Of a DNA stretch of 64,000 nt, positions 7,086 through 15,500 are shown one piece after another (the first letter of the stretch is position 1; the number at the start of each line of letters is the position of its first letter). The notes beneath the pieces are model-generated. The model ran no database searches, was not told where the DNA came from, and saw nothing but the letters and a program-made list of their open reading frames with translations. This stretch comes from Candidatus Gastranaerophilales bacterium HUM_1 (GTDB lineage Bacteria; Cyanobacteriota; Vampirovibrionia; Gastranaerophilales; Gastranaerophilaceae): NCBI GenBank assembly GCA_002103105.1, contig DAAY01000004.1, forward strand, positions 1 through 64,000, written 5' to 3'. Both the position numbers and the translations under genes were made by a program.

Positions 7086-8570
7086 CTATAAATTTTCTAA
7101 GGCAGCAATTTTCATATCCTTAAAATCAGGAGTTCTGCCTGTCCAGATTTGTTCTGCGGCAAGAGCTTGGTGAATGAACATATCAACTCCATTGATTGTT
7201 CTGTATCCATATTTTTGAGCAAGTTTGAGCAGAATAGTCTTTTTAGGGTTGTAAATAACATCATATACAACCGCTCCTTGTTTCAAAGTTCTTAGCTCAT
7301 TTTCTTCAACAGGAGTAAAATCAGCCGCACGACCAAGCATTCCAATCGGAGTTGTATTTACAAGTAAATCAATATCTGACAAATCACGAATTCTTTCAAT
7401 TTGATAAGTATTAAACTCAACATTCGGGAATGTTTTACGCAAATAATTCACTAATTCTAAACTATTTGGAACATTTCGAGTGAAAAGCTTTATTTCCTTC
7501 ATTTGAGCTTGTGCAAGAGCAGTTATTGCAGCACGAGCAGCTCCACCAGTACCTAAAACACCCGCGACCTTACCACACAATGTCACATCTTCGGGAATTG
7601 CATTTCTAAACCCAAAAACATCGGTATTGTAACCTCTCATTTCTCTGGTTTGAGGGTCAATAACAACTGTATTTACTGCATTCACTATATCAGCAGAAGC
7701 ATCAACTGAATCCAAAAACATAGTTATTGGTAACTTCAAAGGAATTGTGACATTAAAGCCTCTATAACCTTGATATTTGAAAAATTTAACCCTATCTACA
7801 AGTGTTTCTGGAGGAGTCTCTAAAATTTCATAACTTGCCTTCAAACCTAAACTTTTAAACCCAGCCTCGTGAATAAAACTAGATAAAGAATGTCCCAAAG
7901 GATAACCAATCAAAGCATACTTTCTAGTTGGAGCATTCACGGCATCAGCCTCATAAGTTTGATTTGTCTCAGACTGAGAGAAAGCTGGAACTTGTTCATT
8001 TACCACGTTCGGTCTAAAAAACGAACTATTTACTGAAACATCAAAACTATTTGAAAAAGATTGAGATGAATATGCTTCAGGAGAAGTTTTTTCTAAATCA
8101 TTCTGCGGGATTTCTGGTTCTTGAACAGAAGAACTTGAAAAAGATGAAGAAGAAGGCTGGTCATCCCAAGAATTTGAAGGTTCAACCACTCCATAAGACG
8201 ACTGACCATATGTTTGTTGGCTATAAGAAGGTTGAACGTGTTGTTCGTAAGATGGCTGAACGTGTTGTTCGTAAGATGGTTGAACGGGTTGTTCGTAAGA
8301 TGGCTGAACAGGCTGTTCGTAAGATGGATGAGTTTGCTGTTCGACTGTTTCAGAATAATTATTATTTGAATAAGTCGTAGTCCAAGTATTCTCAGATTGA
8401 GTAGGATTTGATTCAAAAGCTTGAGCGGATTCGTTTGAAGCTTGCTCAATAGGAGAAGAAGTCATATTTTCCTCTTCTTCCATTTGTTTTTTTAATTCAG
8501 TTAGGGTAATATTTAGACCCTTAGCCTTCATTTCCTTGTATCTTGCCAACAACTCTTTACTTACAGCCAT
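7086..8570 (-). CDS. aroE: Shikimate dehydrogenase with long low-complexity N-terminal extension
   Basis: Catalyses NADPH-dependent reduction of 3-dehydroshikimate. The enzyme occupies roughly residues 217-494: A-L-I-G-Y-P-L-G-H-S-L-S-S-F (shikimate-binding Ser pair), N-V-T-I-P-L-K (catalytic Lys), A-V-N-T-V-V, G-Y-N-T-D (catalytic Asp) and the nucleotide motif G-T-G-G-A-A-R-A. In front is ~215 residues of Ser/Gln/Glu/Pro-rich, probably disordered sequence. It holds a short helical start (residues 1-34) and a tandem repeat P-S-Y-E-Q-[PH]-V-Q. Ordinary AroE is ~280 residues. The start at 8570 has a GGAG Shine-Dalgarno 8 nt upstream, so the extension is translated. Last gene of the lptC-lptA-TPR-dprA-topA-aroE unit, 16 nt after topA. 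Confidence 0.92.
   Translation of the reverse strand: MAVSKELLARYKEMKAKGLNITLTELKKQMEEEENMTSSPIEQASNESAQAFESNPTQSENTWTTTYSNNNYSETVEQQTHPSYEQPVQPSYEQPVQPSYEQHVQPSYEQHVQPSYSQQTYGQSSYGVVEPSNSWDDQPSSSSFSSSSVQEPEIPQNDLEKTSPEAYSSQSFSNSFDVSVNSSFFRPNVVNEQVPAFSQSETNQTYEADAVNAPTRKYALIGYPLGHSLSSFIHEAGFKSLGLKASYEILETPPETLVDRVKFFKYQGYRGFNVTIPLKLPITMFLDSVDASADIVNAVNTVVIDPQTREMRGYNTDVFGFRNAIPEDVTLCGKVAGVLGTGGAARAAITALAQAQMKEIKLFTRNVPNSLELVNYLRKTFPNVEFNTYQIERIRDLSDIDLLVNTTPIGMLGRAADFTPVEENELRTLKQGAVVYDVIYNPKKTILLKLAQKYGYRTINGVDMFIHQALAAEQIWTGRTPDFKDMKIAALENL
8231..8347 (-). repeat. 24-bp tandem repeat inside aroE (about 4.5 copies)
   Basis: Four full 24-bp units (8231-8254, 8255-8278, 8279-8302, 8303-8326) and a partial fifth differ by only a few bases each. 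They encode the octapeptide P-S-Y-E-Q-[PH]-V-Q. Copy number could vary by slippage without changing the frame. Confidence 0.9.
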
Positions 8571-8586
8571 AAATCAAGCTCCTTCG

Positions 8587-10908
8587 TTATTCTTGCACTT
8601 GTTCTGGTTCTTTTTTATAACCGCATTTCATATTTGAACAAGCAATAACATCACCTTTTTTAAGAACTTTTTTGACCAAAAGACTTCTACAAGTTGGGCA
8701 TTTTTCACCAGTTGGCTCATTCCAAAGAACAAAGTCACAATCTGGATATTTATCACAACCGTAGAATACCGTTCCTCGTTTTGATTTTCGTTCAACAATC
8801 GTACCTTTCCCACATTTTGGACAAGTTACACCAGTTGATTTTCTATAAGGTTTACGATGTTTACACTCTGGATTTGTGCATTCCATATATTTGCCATATG
8901 GTCCAAGTTTGAATACCATATCAGAACCACATTTTTCACATTTTTCTTCACAAACTTCTTTTGGTTTATCCGCAACTTCGCCAGATTGCTCTTCTTCCAT
9001 CTCCTGCATTACATTCAAAGACATTGTCGTCTTACAATCAGGATAACCAGAACAACCCAAGAATTGAGAGCCTGTTTTACTCGTTCTTAATAGCATTGGC
9101 TTTCCGCAGTTTGGACACTTAATTTTTGTTTCAATATTAACTTTCTGTGCTGTTTTCATCACAGAATTAACATTTTCGATAAAAGGTTTGTAAAAATCTT
9201 CTAACACGACATTCCAAATAGCTTGTTTTTCCGCAATTTTATCCAACTTTTCTTCCATGCCAGCAGTGAATTGATAATCCATAATGTTAGGGAATTGAGA
9301 AACTAACTGTTTGCAAACAGTTTTACCCAAAAGCGTAGGATAAAGAGCCTTACTTTGATTTTTTTCTACGTATTTTCGAGTTTGAATAACCGTAATAATA
9401 GTAGCATAAGTAGATGGACGACCAATACCTTTATCCTCCAAAGCCTTGATTAATGAAGCTTCATTATATCTTGGAGGTGGTTGAGTAAAGTGTTGTTTTG
9501 GATTAACTTTTTGGCAAGCAACTAAATCACCTTTTTCCAAATCAGGAATTTTTGCATCCGCAGATTCATTATTCCCATCATTTCCATCGTCTTCTGTGTC
9601 ATTGTAGAGCTTTAAAAAGCCGTCAAACATAATTTTACTTGTTCCAGCTTTCAACGTATAATCGCCAGAATTAATTTCAATAGTTTTGTTTGCAACTTCA
9701 GCAGGAGCCATTTGAGATGACATAAATTTCTCCCAAATAAGCTTATACAATTTGTATTGATCATTATCCAAATATTGTTTGATACTTTCTGGAGTTTTAT
9801 CTGGATAAGAAGGTCTTATTGCTTCGTGAGCATCTTGTACATTTTGTTTACCTTTAACATAGACATTCGCTTTTTCTGGGTAATATTTTTCTCCATAATT
9901 TTGAAGAATAAAATCATGAGCCATATCTCTAGCATCATCAGAAACACGAACACTATCAGTTCTCATATATGTAATAAGACCGACAGGAGCTCCATCAATT
10001 TCTACCCCTTCATAAAGCTTTTGAGCAATTTGCATTGTACGAGATGCTCCAAATCCATATTTCGTACTTGCGGCACGTTGCATTGTAGAAGTAATAAACG
10101 GAGCAGTTGGTTTCCTTTTAGTTGTTTTCTTTGTAACTTTTTCTACCGTAAAATTGGTTGATGGATTTGTTAAAAATTCAACAATTTTATCTGCATCTTC
10201 TTTTGTTTTAATAGTTTTTTCAACAGCTTTACCCTTAATTTTAGATAACTCAGCTTCAAACTGCTTTCCTTCTTTATCCATTAGGGTATGAATAGTCCAA
10301 TACTCTTGAGGAACAAATGCTTCAATTTCTTCTTCTCTTTCACAAACCATTCTAAGAGCAACAGACTGAACTCTACCAGCTGATAAATTTCGATTTCCAA
10401 TTTGCTTCCACAAAACAGGACTCAATTTGAAACCTACAAGTTTATCAAGAATTTGACGAGTTTGTTGTGCTTGAACCATTTCCATATCAATAGAACGTGG
10501 ATTTTCAATAGAATGTTTTACGGCTTTTGGCGTAATTTCGTTAAAAACAACTCTATAAATCTTGTCATCAGGCACTTTCAAAACTTGGCGAACATGCCAT
10601 GCAATAGCTTCTCCCTCACGGTCGGGGTCGGCTGCGAGATATATTTTATCCATTTTCTTCGCCAAATCATTTAATTTGGTTACGACTTTTTGTTTTCCTG
10701 GAATAATTTCAAATTTAGGAATAAAATGATTTTCAACATCAAAACCTAAATTTTGAGTTGCAGGGTCTTTTGTTGGCAAATTTCTAATATGCCCCATACT
10801 CGCTTCAATTGTATAACCATCACCCAAAATTTTCTTGATAGTTTTTGATTTTGCTGGTGATTCGACTATTACTAACGCTTTTTCTTTCTTCTTACTTGCC
10901 GTTGCCAT
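8587..10908 (-). CDS. topA: DNA topoisomerase I (type IA)
   Basis: Relaxes negative supercoils through a Tyr-DNA intermediate. The 773 residues begin with the Toprim signature A-L-V-I-V-E-S-P-A-K-S-K-T-I-K-K, then A-A-D-P-D-R-E-G-E-A-I-A-W-H and the active-site stretch L-I-T-Y-M-R-T-D-S-V-R near residue 318. The C-terminus has four zinc-ribbon modules: C-P-N-C ... C-S-G-Y-P-D-C, C-E-K-C ... C-T-N-P-E-C, C-P-K-C ... C-D-K-Y-P-D-C, and C-P-T-C ... C-S-N-M-K-C. Length and architecture are usual. It lies 26 nt downstream of dprA in the same minus-strand unit. No clear Shine-Dalgarno precedes the ATG. Confidence 0.97.
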   Translation of the reverse strand: MATASKKKEKALVIVESPAKSKTIKKILGDGYTIEASMGHIRNLPTKDPATQNLGFDVENHFIPKFEIIPGKQKVVTKLNDLAKKMDKIYLAADPDREGEAIAWHVRQVLKVPDDKIYRVVFNEITPKAVKHSIENPRSIDMEMVQAQQTRQILDKLVGFKLSPVLWKQIGNRNLSAGRVQSVALRMVCEREEEIEAFVPQEYWTIHTLMDKEGKQFEAELSKIKGKAVEKTIKTKEDADKIVEFLTNPSTNFTVEKVTKKTTKRKPTAPFITSTMQRAASTKYGFGASRTMQIAQKLYEGVEIDGAPVGLITYMRTDSVRVSDDARDMAHDFILQNYGEKYYPEKANVYVKGKQNVQDAHEAIRPSYPDKTPESIKQYLDNDQYKLYKLIWEKFMSSQMAPAEVANKTIEINSGDYTLKAGTSKIMFDGFLKLYNDTEDDGNDGNNESADAKIPDLEKGDLVACQKVNPKQHFTQPPPRYNEASLIKALEDKGIGRPSTYATIITVIQTRKYVEKNQSKALYPTLLGKTVCKQLVSQFPNIMDYQFTAGMEEKLDKIAEKQAIWNVVLEDFYKPFIENVNSVMKTAQKVNIETKIKCPNCGKPMLLRTSKTGSQFLGCSGYPDCKTTMSLNVMQEMEEEQSGEVADKPKEVCEEKCEKCGSDMVFKLGPYGKYMECTNPECKHRKPYRKSTGVTCPKCGKGTIVERKSKRGTVFYGCDKYPDCDFVLWNEPTGEKCPTCRSLLVKKVLKKGDVIACSNMKCGYKKEPEQVQE

Positions 10909-10934
10909 TTATTACCAATACCCTATATTATTTA

Positions 10935-12023
10935 TTAAACCTTCTTATATCTATCCCCATTATACTGTTTTATTATCCCCTTAAGCTCCATTGTTGTCAA
11001 GTTCATAAGCAAATCATCCAACTTCAACCCCGTCAAAGCTAACAATTCATCTACTCCCTTTTCTTCAATTTGAAGATTGTCAAAAATCTTTTCTTCATCT
11101 GGAGTCAACATAGGTAGTGTTAATTGTTGTTGAGGATTTTCTCTTTTTATTTCCCAATTCAAAGCATTCAAAATATCTTCACTCTCAGTAACAATTGTTG
11201 CACCATTTTTGAGGAGTTTATAAATTCCTTCAGTATTTGGGTTAGAAATCTCTCCAGGAATACACATCAATTCCCTTCCCTGTTCTAGAGTTAAATTTGC
11301 AGTAATCAATGCCCCACTTCTTAATGATGCTTCTGCAACAAGAGTTCCATAAGAAAGCCCTGACACAATTCTATTACGTTGAGGGAATCTGAATTTCATT
11401 GGCTCAAATGTTGGGTAATATTCACTCACCACAGCACCATAACCATTTTCAATATTTTGGTATAAAGTTTTATTGCTCGTCGGATAAATATAATCAAACC
11501 CACTAGCAATTACACCTATTGTTTTTAAATTATTTTCAATTGCTGCGGTATGAGCAACCGTATCTATTCCAGAAGCCAAACCAGAAACAACACAAATATC
11601 AGTATTGCCAAGTCCAGAAATTATTTTCTTTAAGTTATCCCTTGCATAAGTACTAGCTTTCCTTGAACCAACAACCGCAAGAGTTTTTTCTAAATTACAC
11701 TCAAATAATTTGCCCTTGTAATACAAAACAGCTGGAGGATTTTCAATATTTTTCAACATTTTTGGATAATTTTCATCCTCAAGAGTTAAAAAGTTTACCC
11801 CACGAGTTTCCACATTTGTATAAGTTCTATCTATATCGACTTTATCACGATACTTTAGAAAATTTTCAGCTTTTCTAACACTCAAACCTTCAATATTTTT
11901 TAATTCGTTTAAATCAGCGTTGAATGCAAGCTCAATATTACCAAAGTAATTAAATAATCTTTGGATAAATTTACTGTCTATTTGTTCTATTGAAGAAAAC
12001 GCAATCCAATACTTATTCTTCAT
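10935..12023 (-). CDS. dprA: DNA-processing protein DprA (Smf)
   Basis: Loads RecA on incoming single-stranded DNA during natural transformation. The Rossmann-like core is clear in the 362-residue protein: V-V-G-S-R-K-A-S near residue 115, V-V-S-G-L-A-S-G-I-D-T-V-A-H around 149, P-Q-R-N-R-I-V-S-G-L-S around 209, G-A-L-I-T-A-N-L-T-L-E-Q-G-R-E-L, and P-G-E-I-S-N-P-N-T-E-G. A helix-hairpin-helix-like N-terminus (L-K-N-I-E-G-L-S) and a C-terminal winged helix (residues ~300-360) complete the long form. It overlaps the TPR gene by 11 nt. The topA neighbourhood is common for dprA. No com genes are in the window. Confidence 0.95.
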   Translation of the reverse strand: MKNKYWIAFSSIEQIDSKFIQRLFNYFGNIELAFNADLNELKNIEGLSVRKAENFLKYRDKVDIDRTYTNVETRGVNFLTLEDENYPKMLKNIENPPAVLYYKGKLFECNLEKTLAVVGSRKASTYARDNLKKIISGLGNTDICVVSGLASGIDTVAHTAAIENNLKTIGVIASGFDYIYPTSNKTLYQNIENGYGAVVSEYYPTFEPMKFRFPQRNRIVSGLSYGTLVAEASLRSGALITANLTLEQGRELMCIPGEISNPNTEGIYKLLKNGATIVTESEDILNALNWEIKRENPQQQLTLPMLTPDEEKIFDNLQIEEKGVDELLALTGLKLDDLLMNLTTMELKGIIKQYNGDRYKKV

Positions 12024-12795
12024 TTGCCCCTATTTTCTTTTTTATAGAAGCTATCAAAGCATTAACTTTTGTTTTTTCTTCTTCTGGAATATCAAAATTC
12101 ATATAGTCTTCCAAATATTCAACAGCATCTTCATAATCCCCTCTTGCCATAAATAATATTGCAACTTTTTTATAAGGGATAGGAAACTTATTATTTGTCG
12201 CAATTGCCTTTAAAAAGTTTGAAATAGCTTTATCAATCTCATCATTTGCTTGATAAGCTTCAGCAAGATAGTAATAAATCCATTCATTATCTTGTTTAAA
12301 CTCAAGAACATTTTCTAAATTTTCAATCGCAGAGTCATAATTACCTAAGTCAAAATAGACTCTTGCCAAATCATAATATGCATCAAAGTTTTCAGGTTGT
12401 TGATCAAGTATAAATTCAAGCTCATCCACCGCCAAATCTCTTTTTGCATCTTCAATATAAAATCTTGCCAAATAGTGTCTGAAAATTAAATCTTCAGGCA
12501 ACATATCGATTGCATAAGACAAAATATTTATACCTTCACCTAATCTATGTTGTTTGTAATAAATATCTACCAAATTGATATAACATTGAGGAATCTTAGG
12601 ATTTAACTCTATACACTTTAGGTAATTTTTCTCAGCTTTTTCATCATCACCTAAATTTGCATAGCAAAGTCCTAAATTGTTATAAATTTCTGCATTGCTT
12701 GGTTCTACTTCCAAAATAGAAGTAAACAAATCAATAGCACCATTCCAATCTTTTTTCTTGAAACATTCAATAGCTTTATCTAATTTTTCTTTCAT
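12013..12795 (-). CDS. Tetratricopeptide-repeat protein
   Basis: A 260-residue soluble protein made of about seven TPR units of ~34 residues. Typical units are A-I-D-L-F-T-S-I-L-E-V-E-P-S-N-A-E-I-Y-N, Y-N-N-L-G-L-C-Y-A-N-L-G-D and Y-Y-L-A-E-A-Y-Q-A. It has no signal peptide. TPRs form scaffolds for protein contacts, so the function cannot be named. It lies 5 nt after lptA and overlaps dprA, which ties it to the same transcript. A link with envelope assembly is possible from position only. Confidence 0.85.
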   Translation of the reverse strand: MKEKLDKAIECFKKKDWNGAIDLFTSILEVEPSNAEIYNNLGLCYANLGDDEKAEKNYLKCIELNPKIPQCYINLVDIYYKQHRLGEGINILSYAIDMLPEDLIFRHYLARFYIEDAKRDLAVDELEFILDQQPENFDAYYDLARVYFDLGNYDSAIENLENVLEFKQDNEWIYYYLAEAYQANDEIDKAISNFLKAIATNNKFPIPYKKVAILFMARGDYEDAVEYLEDYMNFDIPEEEKTKVNALIASIKKKIGANEE

Positions 12796-12800
12796 AATCT

Positions 12801-13775
12801 CTATAACCCTAATGTCATATTATCATCTGAACCAGAACCAATATTTTTAATTACAGTTCTAGTATTACCTTGAGCATCAAAGCTCTTAGGCTTCATTGTC
12901 ATTTTAATTCTATCAGCAAAAATTGTTCTCACGCCTTGTGTAATACTTGAACGTCCAGTAAAATAAGCTTCATTTGGTTTTGAAGAACCTGCTGTTGAAT
13001 ATAATGTAACTTTTGGACCAGCGGCATAATAATCTTGGTACCAAATCCTTACATTTCCACTAGCATTAAAAATTGAACGCTTTTGATTATATTCTTGGTA
13101 AGCAGATTTTAATACAAGTTTTGAACCATCATCCATTATCGCATTTGACGTTGTATGACCATAAGCTGTCAAATTACCAGAAGCTGCTTCATAAACAAAT
13201 CTATCAGCAAAAGATTCATTGTTTTCTTGTTTTACCCTTGCATTACCTGTCAAAACAAGACGTTTCAAATCGCCATTTTTATCAGTGGTAATTTGTGCAG
13301 AATTTGAATACGTTTCAATTTCTTTATAGAACATTGTAACCGAACCAGTTGCAGTCATTACCCCAGTTTTTGTATCATATTCTTGAGTGTCAGAGTTAAT
13401 AACAACAATCGGTTTTTTACCCTCAAACACTATTGATTGAGTGTCACCTTCAGCTCTAATTATCTTCGTAATTAGAGATACTTTTAAGATATTTGCTTTA
13501 ACTTCTCTTTTTTTGTTTTTCTTTACTTCAAAAGCATAAGGTTTTTCATAAAAAGTAGCAGTATCGAGTTTTTGATCCTTTGTAATATTTACATCTGCAC
13601 TATCACCAACAACTTTTAAATCGTCAACAGTAACCTTTACATTCCCGTTGAATTTAATTTTATTATCAGCTTCATTGTATGATTGATTTTTTGATTCAAT
13701 AATCAAATCAGACGCTTGAACTGCAAGCCCTGTCAACAACAAAGATGATACTAATATTGCAAATATCTTTTTCAT
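12801..13775 (-). CDS. lptA: OstA/LptA-like periplasmic LPS-transport protein
   Basis: Would bridge the periplasm and carry lipopolysaccharide from LptC to the outer membrane. The 324-residue product starts with a signal peptide (M-K-K-I-F-A-I-L-V-S-S-L-L-L ... A-V-Q-A). It is followed by repeated beta-strand OstA units, for example A-D-N-K-I-K-F-N-G-N-V-K-V, T-K-T-G-V-M-T-A-T-G-S-V and K-R-S-I-F-N-A-S-G-N-V-R. It is longer than the E. coli protein (~185), with at least two OstA domains, as in cyanobacterial forms. The start at 13775 is one base after the lptC stop; a longer frame to 13817 would precede the signal peptide and is rejected. Confidence 0.82.
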   Translation of the reverse strand: MKKIFAILVSSLLLTGLAVQASDLIIESKNQSYNEADNKIKFNGNVKVTVDDLKVVGDSADVNITKDQKLDTATFYEKPYAFEVKKNKKREVKANILKVSLITKIIRAEGDTQSIVFEGKKPIVVINSDTQEYDTKTGVMTATGSVTMFYKEIETYSNSAQITTDKNGDLKRLVLTGNARVKQENNESFADRFVYEAASGNLTAYGHTTSNAIMDDGSKLVLKSAYQEYNQKRSIFNASGNVRIWYQDYYAAGPKVTLYSTAGSSKPNEAYFTGRSSITQGVRTIFADRIKMTMKPKSFDAQGNTRTVIKNIGSGSDDNMTLGL

Positions 13776-13776
13776 A

Positions 13777-14358
13777 CTACTTTTTATCCTCATAAACTTT
13801 AGATACGGTGTGACCAACGATTTTAAAACTACTATAATCTGGATTGATTATAATTTTATCTGCGGTAGATAACAATTCCCTACCCTTTTGAATTTTTATG
13901 TGACCTTCGGCAACAATCGGAGAATGCGAATTGAGCCAATGTAATTTATCTGCCTTTAAAGTAATTCCATCTTTCAAAGCAATAAATGTATCTGAATAAA
14001 GAGTTATATCACCCTCTTTAGAATTATAAGTGCCTTTTGAAGATTCAAAACTCATTGAAACTTCATTATCTTTATAGAAGTTACCTATAACTCCATTGAG
14101 CTGAGCAACACCATTAGCACTGTCCCATTTACCAGTATCACCGTAAATTTCCCAGTATTTCTGTTCTTCTTTTGTTTCGGTCAAAATTATCCCTTGAACA
14201 ACGGCTTCTTGTTCATCACCTTGAGCTTGGACTTGTTTTCTATTGAAGTCATGAGTAATTACTCCAGCAGTAATAAATGCCCATGCCAGAATTCCAACTA
14301 AAACTAAGATTACAGCTATATAAGTACGTTTTTTCTTTTGAATGTTCTTCCAATTCAT
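13777..14358 (-). CDS. lptC: LptC-like LPS export protein
   Basis: An inner-membrane-anchored periplasmic protein that receives LPS from the LptBFG transporter. The 193 residues have a basic N-terminus (N-W-K-N-I-Q-K-K-K-R), one membrane segment (about 12-34), then beta-rich sequence with the YrbK/LptC pattern: E-I-Y-G-D-T-G-K-W-D, I-T-L-Y-S-D-T-F-I-A, L-K-A-D-K-L-H-W and L-L-S-T-A-D-K-I-I-I. First gene of the six-gene minus-strand unit. Start chosen at 14358: an extended -10 box ends 7 nt before it and there is no Shine-Dalgarno. The alternative start at 14400 lies upstream of that box. Confidence 0.8.
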   Translation of the reverse strand: MNWKNIQKKKRTYIAVILVLVGILAWAFITAGVITHDFNRKQVQAQGDEQEAVVQGIILTETKEEQKYWEIYGDTGKWDSANGVAQLNGVIGNFYKDNEVSMSFESSKGTYNSKEGDITLYSDTFIALKDGITLKADKLHWLNSHSPIVAEGHIKIQKGRELLSTADKIIINPDYSSFKIVGHTVSKVYEDKK

Positions 14359-14374
14359 ACTAAAAATTCTAGCA
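14359..14374 (-). promoter_or_regulatory. lptC promoter, leaderless type
   Basis: Minus-strand TGC-TAGAAT (14374-14366) is followed by 7 nt before the ATG at 14358. A TTCACT lies about 15 nt upstream of the -10. Confidence 0.5.
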
Positions 14375-14522
14375 CAAAATAAGAAAAGTGAATAGGACAT
14401 ACAAATTTCAAACGTTGATAAGGGTTTTGAAAATTCAATATTCTTAATAATTAGGCATAATATTTGATTTTGTAATATAATTACGAGTAAGGGATATACA
14501 GACTTAGAAAGAGGGAATGAAC

Positions 14523-15431
14523 ATGGCTTTAAGATACGACTGTGGAGAAATTATTACCGCAATGGTTACACCTATGGAAAAATCAGGTGCAATTGATTAT
14601 GACAAAGTTGAAAAACTTGCAAAATATCTTATTGATAACGGTAGTGATGCAATCCTTGTTGCAGGAACAACAGGGGAATCTCCTACATTAACAAACGAAG
14701 AAGAAATTGAACTTGTAAGTACTGTAAAAAGAGCAGTAGCAAACAAGGCAAAAATCATATTAGGTGCAGGCTCTAATTCAACAGCATCTGCGGTTGAATA
14801 CTCAAAATTCGCTCAAAAAGAAGAAGTTGACGCAATACTTTCAGTTGTACCTTATTACAACAAACCAAACCAAAGAGGAATGATTGAACATTTTTCTACT
14901 ATTGCAAATTCAACAAATCTTCCAATCATCATATATAACATTCCATCAAGAACTGGGGTGAATATAGAACCAAAAACAGTTGCATATTTGGCTAATCAAT
15001 TCAAAAATATTGTAGGTATCAAACAAAGTTTCCCTGATATGGATAAAATTACTGAATTAAAAATGTTATGTCCAGATGATTTTGCAATCTATTCTGGAGA
15101 TGATAGCCTTACACTTCCAATGCTATCTATTGGAGCTCACGGAGTAATTTCTGTTACTTCTCATTTATTTGGTTCAGAAATGAAATCTATGATTAGAAAT
15201 TACAAAACAGGAGATGTCGTTGCAGCTAGAAATATGCACAAAAAGCTTTATCCTGTATTTAGAGCTTTATTCTCAGCTCCAAACCCAACTCCAGCTAAAG
15301 CAGCATTGGCTTACAAAGGAATTATTAATGAATATGTAAGACTTCCACACGTAACTCTTACAGAAGAAGAAAAACTTTCATTGTTCAAAGTTCTTGACAA
15401 TGTTAAAAAAGAATTAGGCGAGGAGGACTAA
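14523..15431 (+). CDS. dapA: 4-hydroxy-tetrahydrodipicolinate synthase
   Basis: Condenses pyruvate with aspartate semialdehyde, the first step of the lysine/diaminopimelate branch. The 302 residues show the aldolase family's V-A-G-T-T-G-E-S-P-T-L near residue 41, P-Y-Y-N-K-P-N-Q near 108, Y-N-I-P-S-R-T-G near 135, and the Schiff-base Lys in V-G-I-K-Q-S. Start: the ATG at 14523 is 7 nt from GAGGG, while the one at 14517 would be 1 nt away. A TATAAT lies at 14476-14481, giving a ~35-nt leader. dapF, a later step in the same pathway, is at 24844. Confidence 0.96.
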   Translation: MALRYDCGEIITAMVTPMEKSGAIDYDKVEKLAKYLIDNGSDAILVAGTTGESPTLTNEEEIELVSTVKRAVANKAKIILGAGSNSTASAVEYSKFAQKEEVDAILSVVPYYNKPNQRGMIEHFSTIANSTNLPIIIYNIPSRTGVNIEPKTVAYLANQFKNIVGIKQSFPDMDKITELKMLCPDDFAIYSGDDSLTLPMLSIGAHGVISVTSHLFGSEMKSMIRNYKTGDVVAARNMHKKLYPVFRALFSAPNPTPAKAALAYKGIINEYVRLPHVTLTEEEKLSLFKVLDNVKKELGEED

Positions 15432-15500
15432 TTCCTTTTTCGTTATTTGAATTTATAATCAAATATAAAATATAGTTGTAGATATAAAGAGGAAAAGAAA

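Noticed and set aside
8051..8380. Plus-strand open frame across the aroE repeats, encoding an Arg/Val/Lys repeat.
   Set aside because: It is the mirror image of the 24-bp repeat in the aroE extension, with no Shine-Dalgarno or promoter; the minus-strand reading is a recognisable enzyme.
9757..10161. Plus-strand 134-codon open frame inside topA.
   Set aside because: Composition (Ile/Phe/Ser-rich) is typical of antisense shadows of Lys/Glu-rich AT-rich genes; topA is certain on the other strand.
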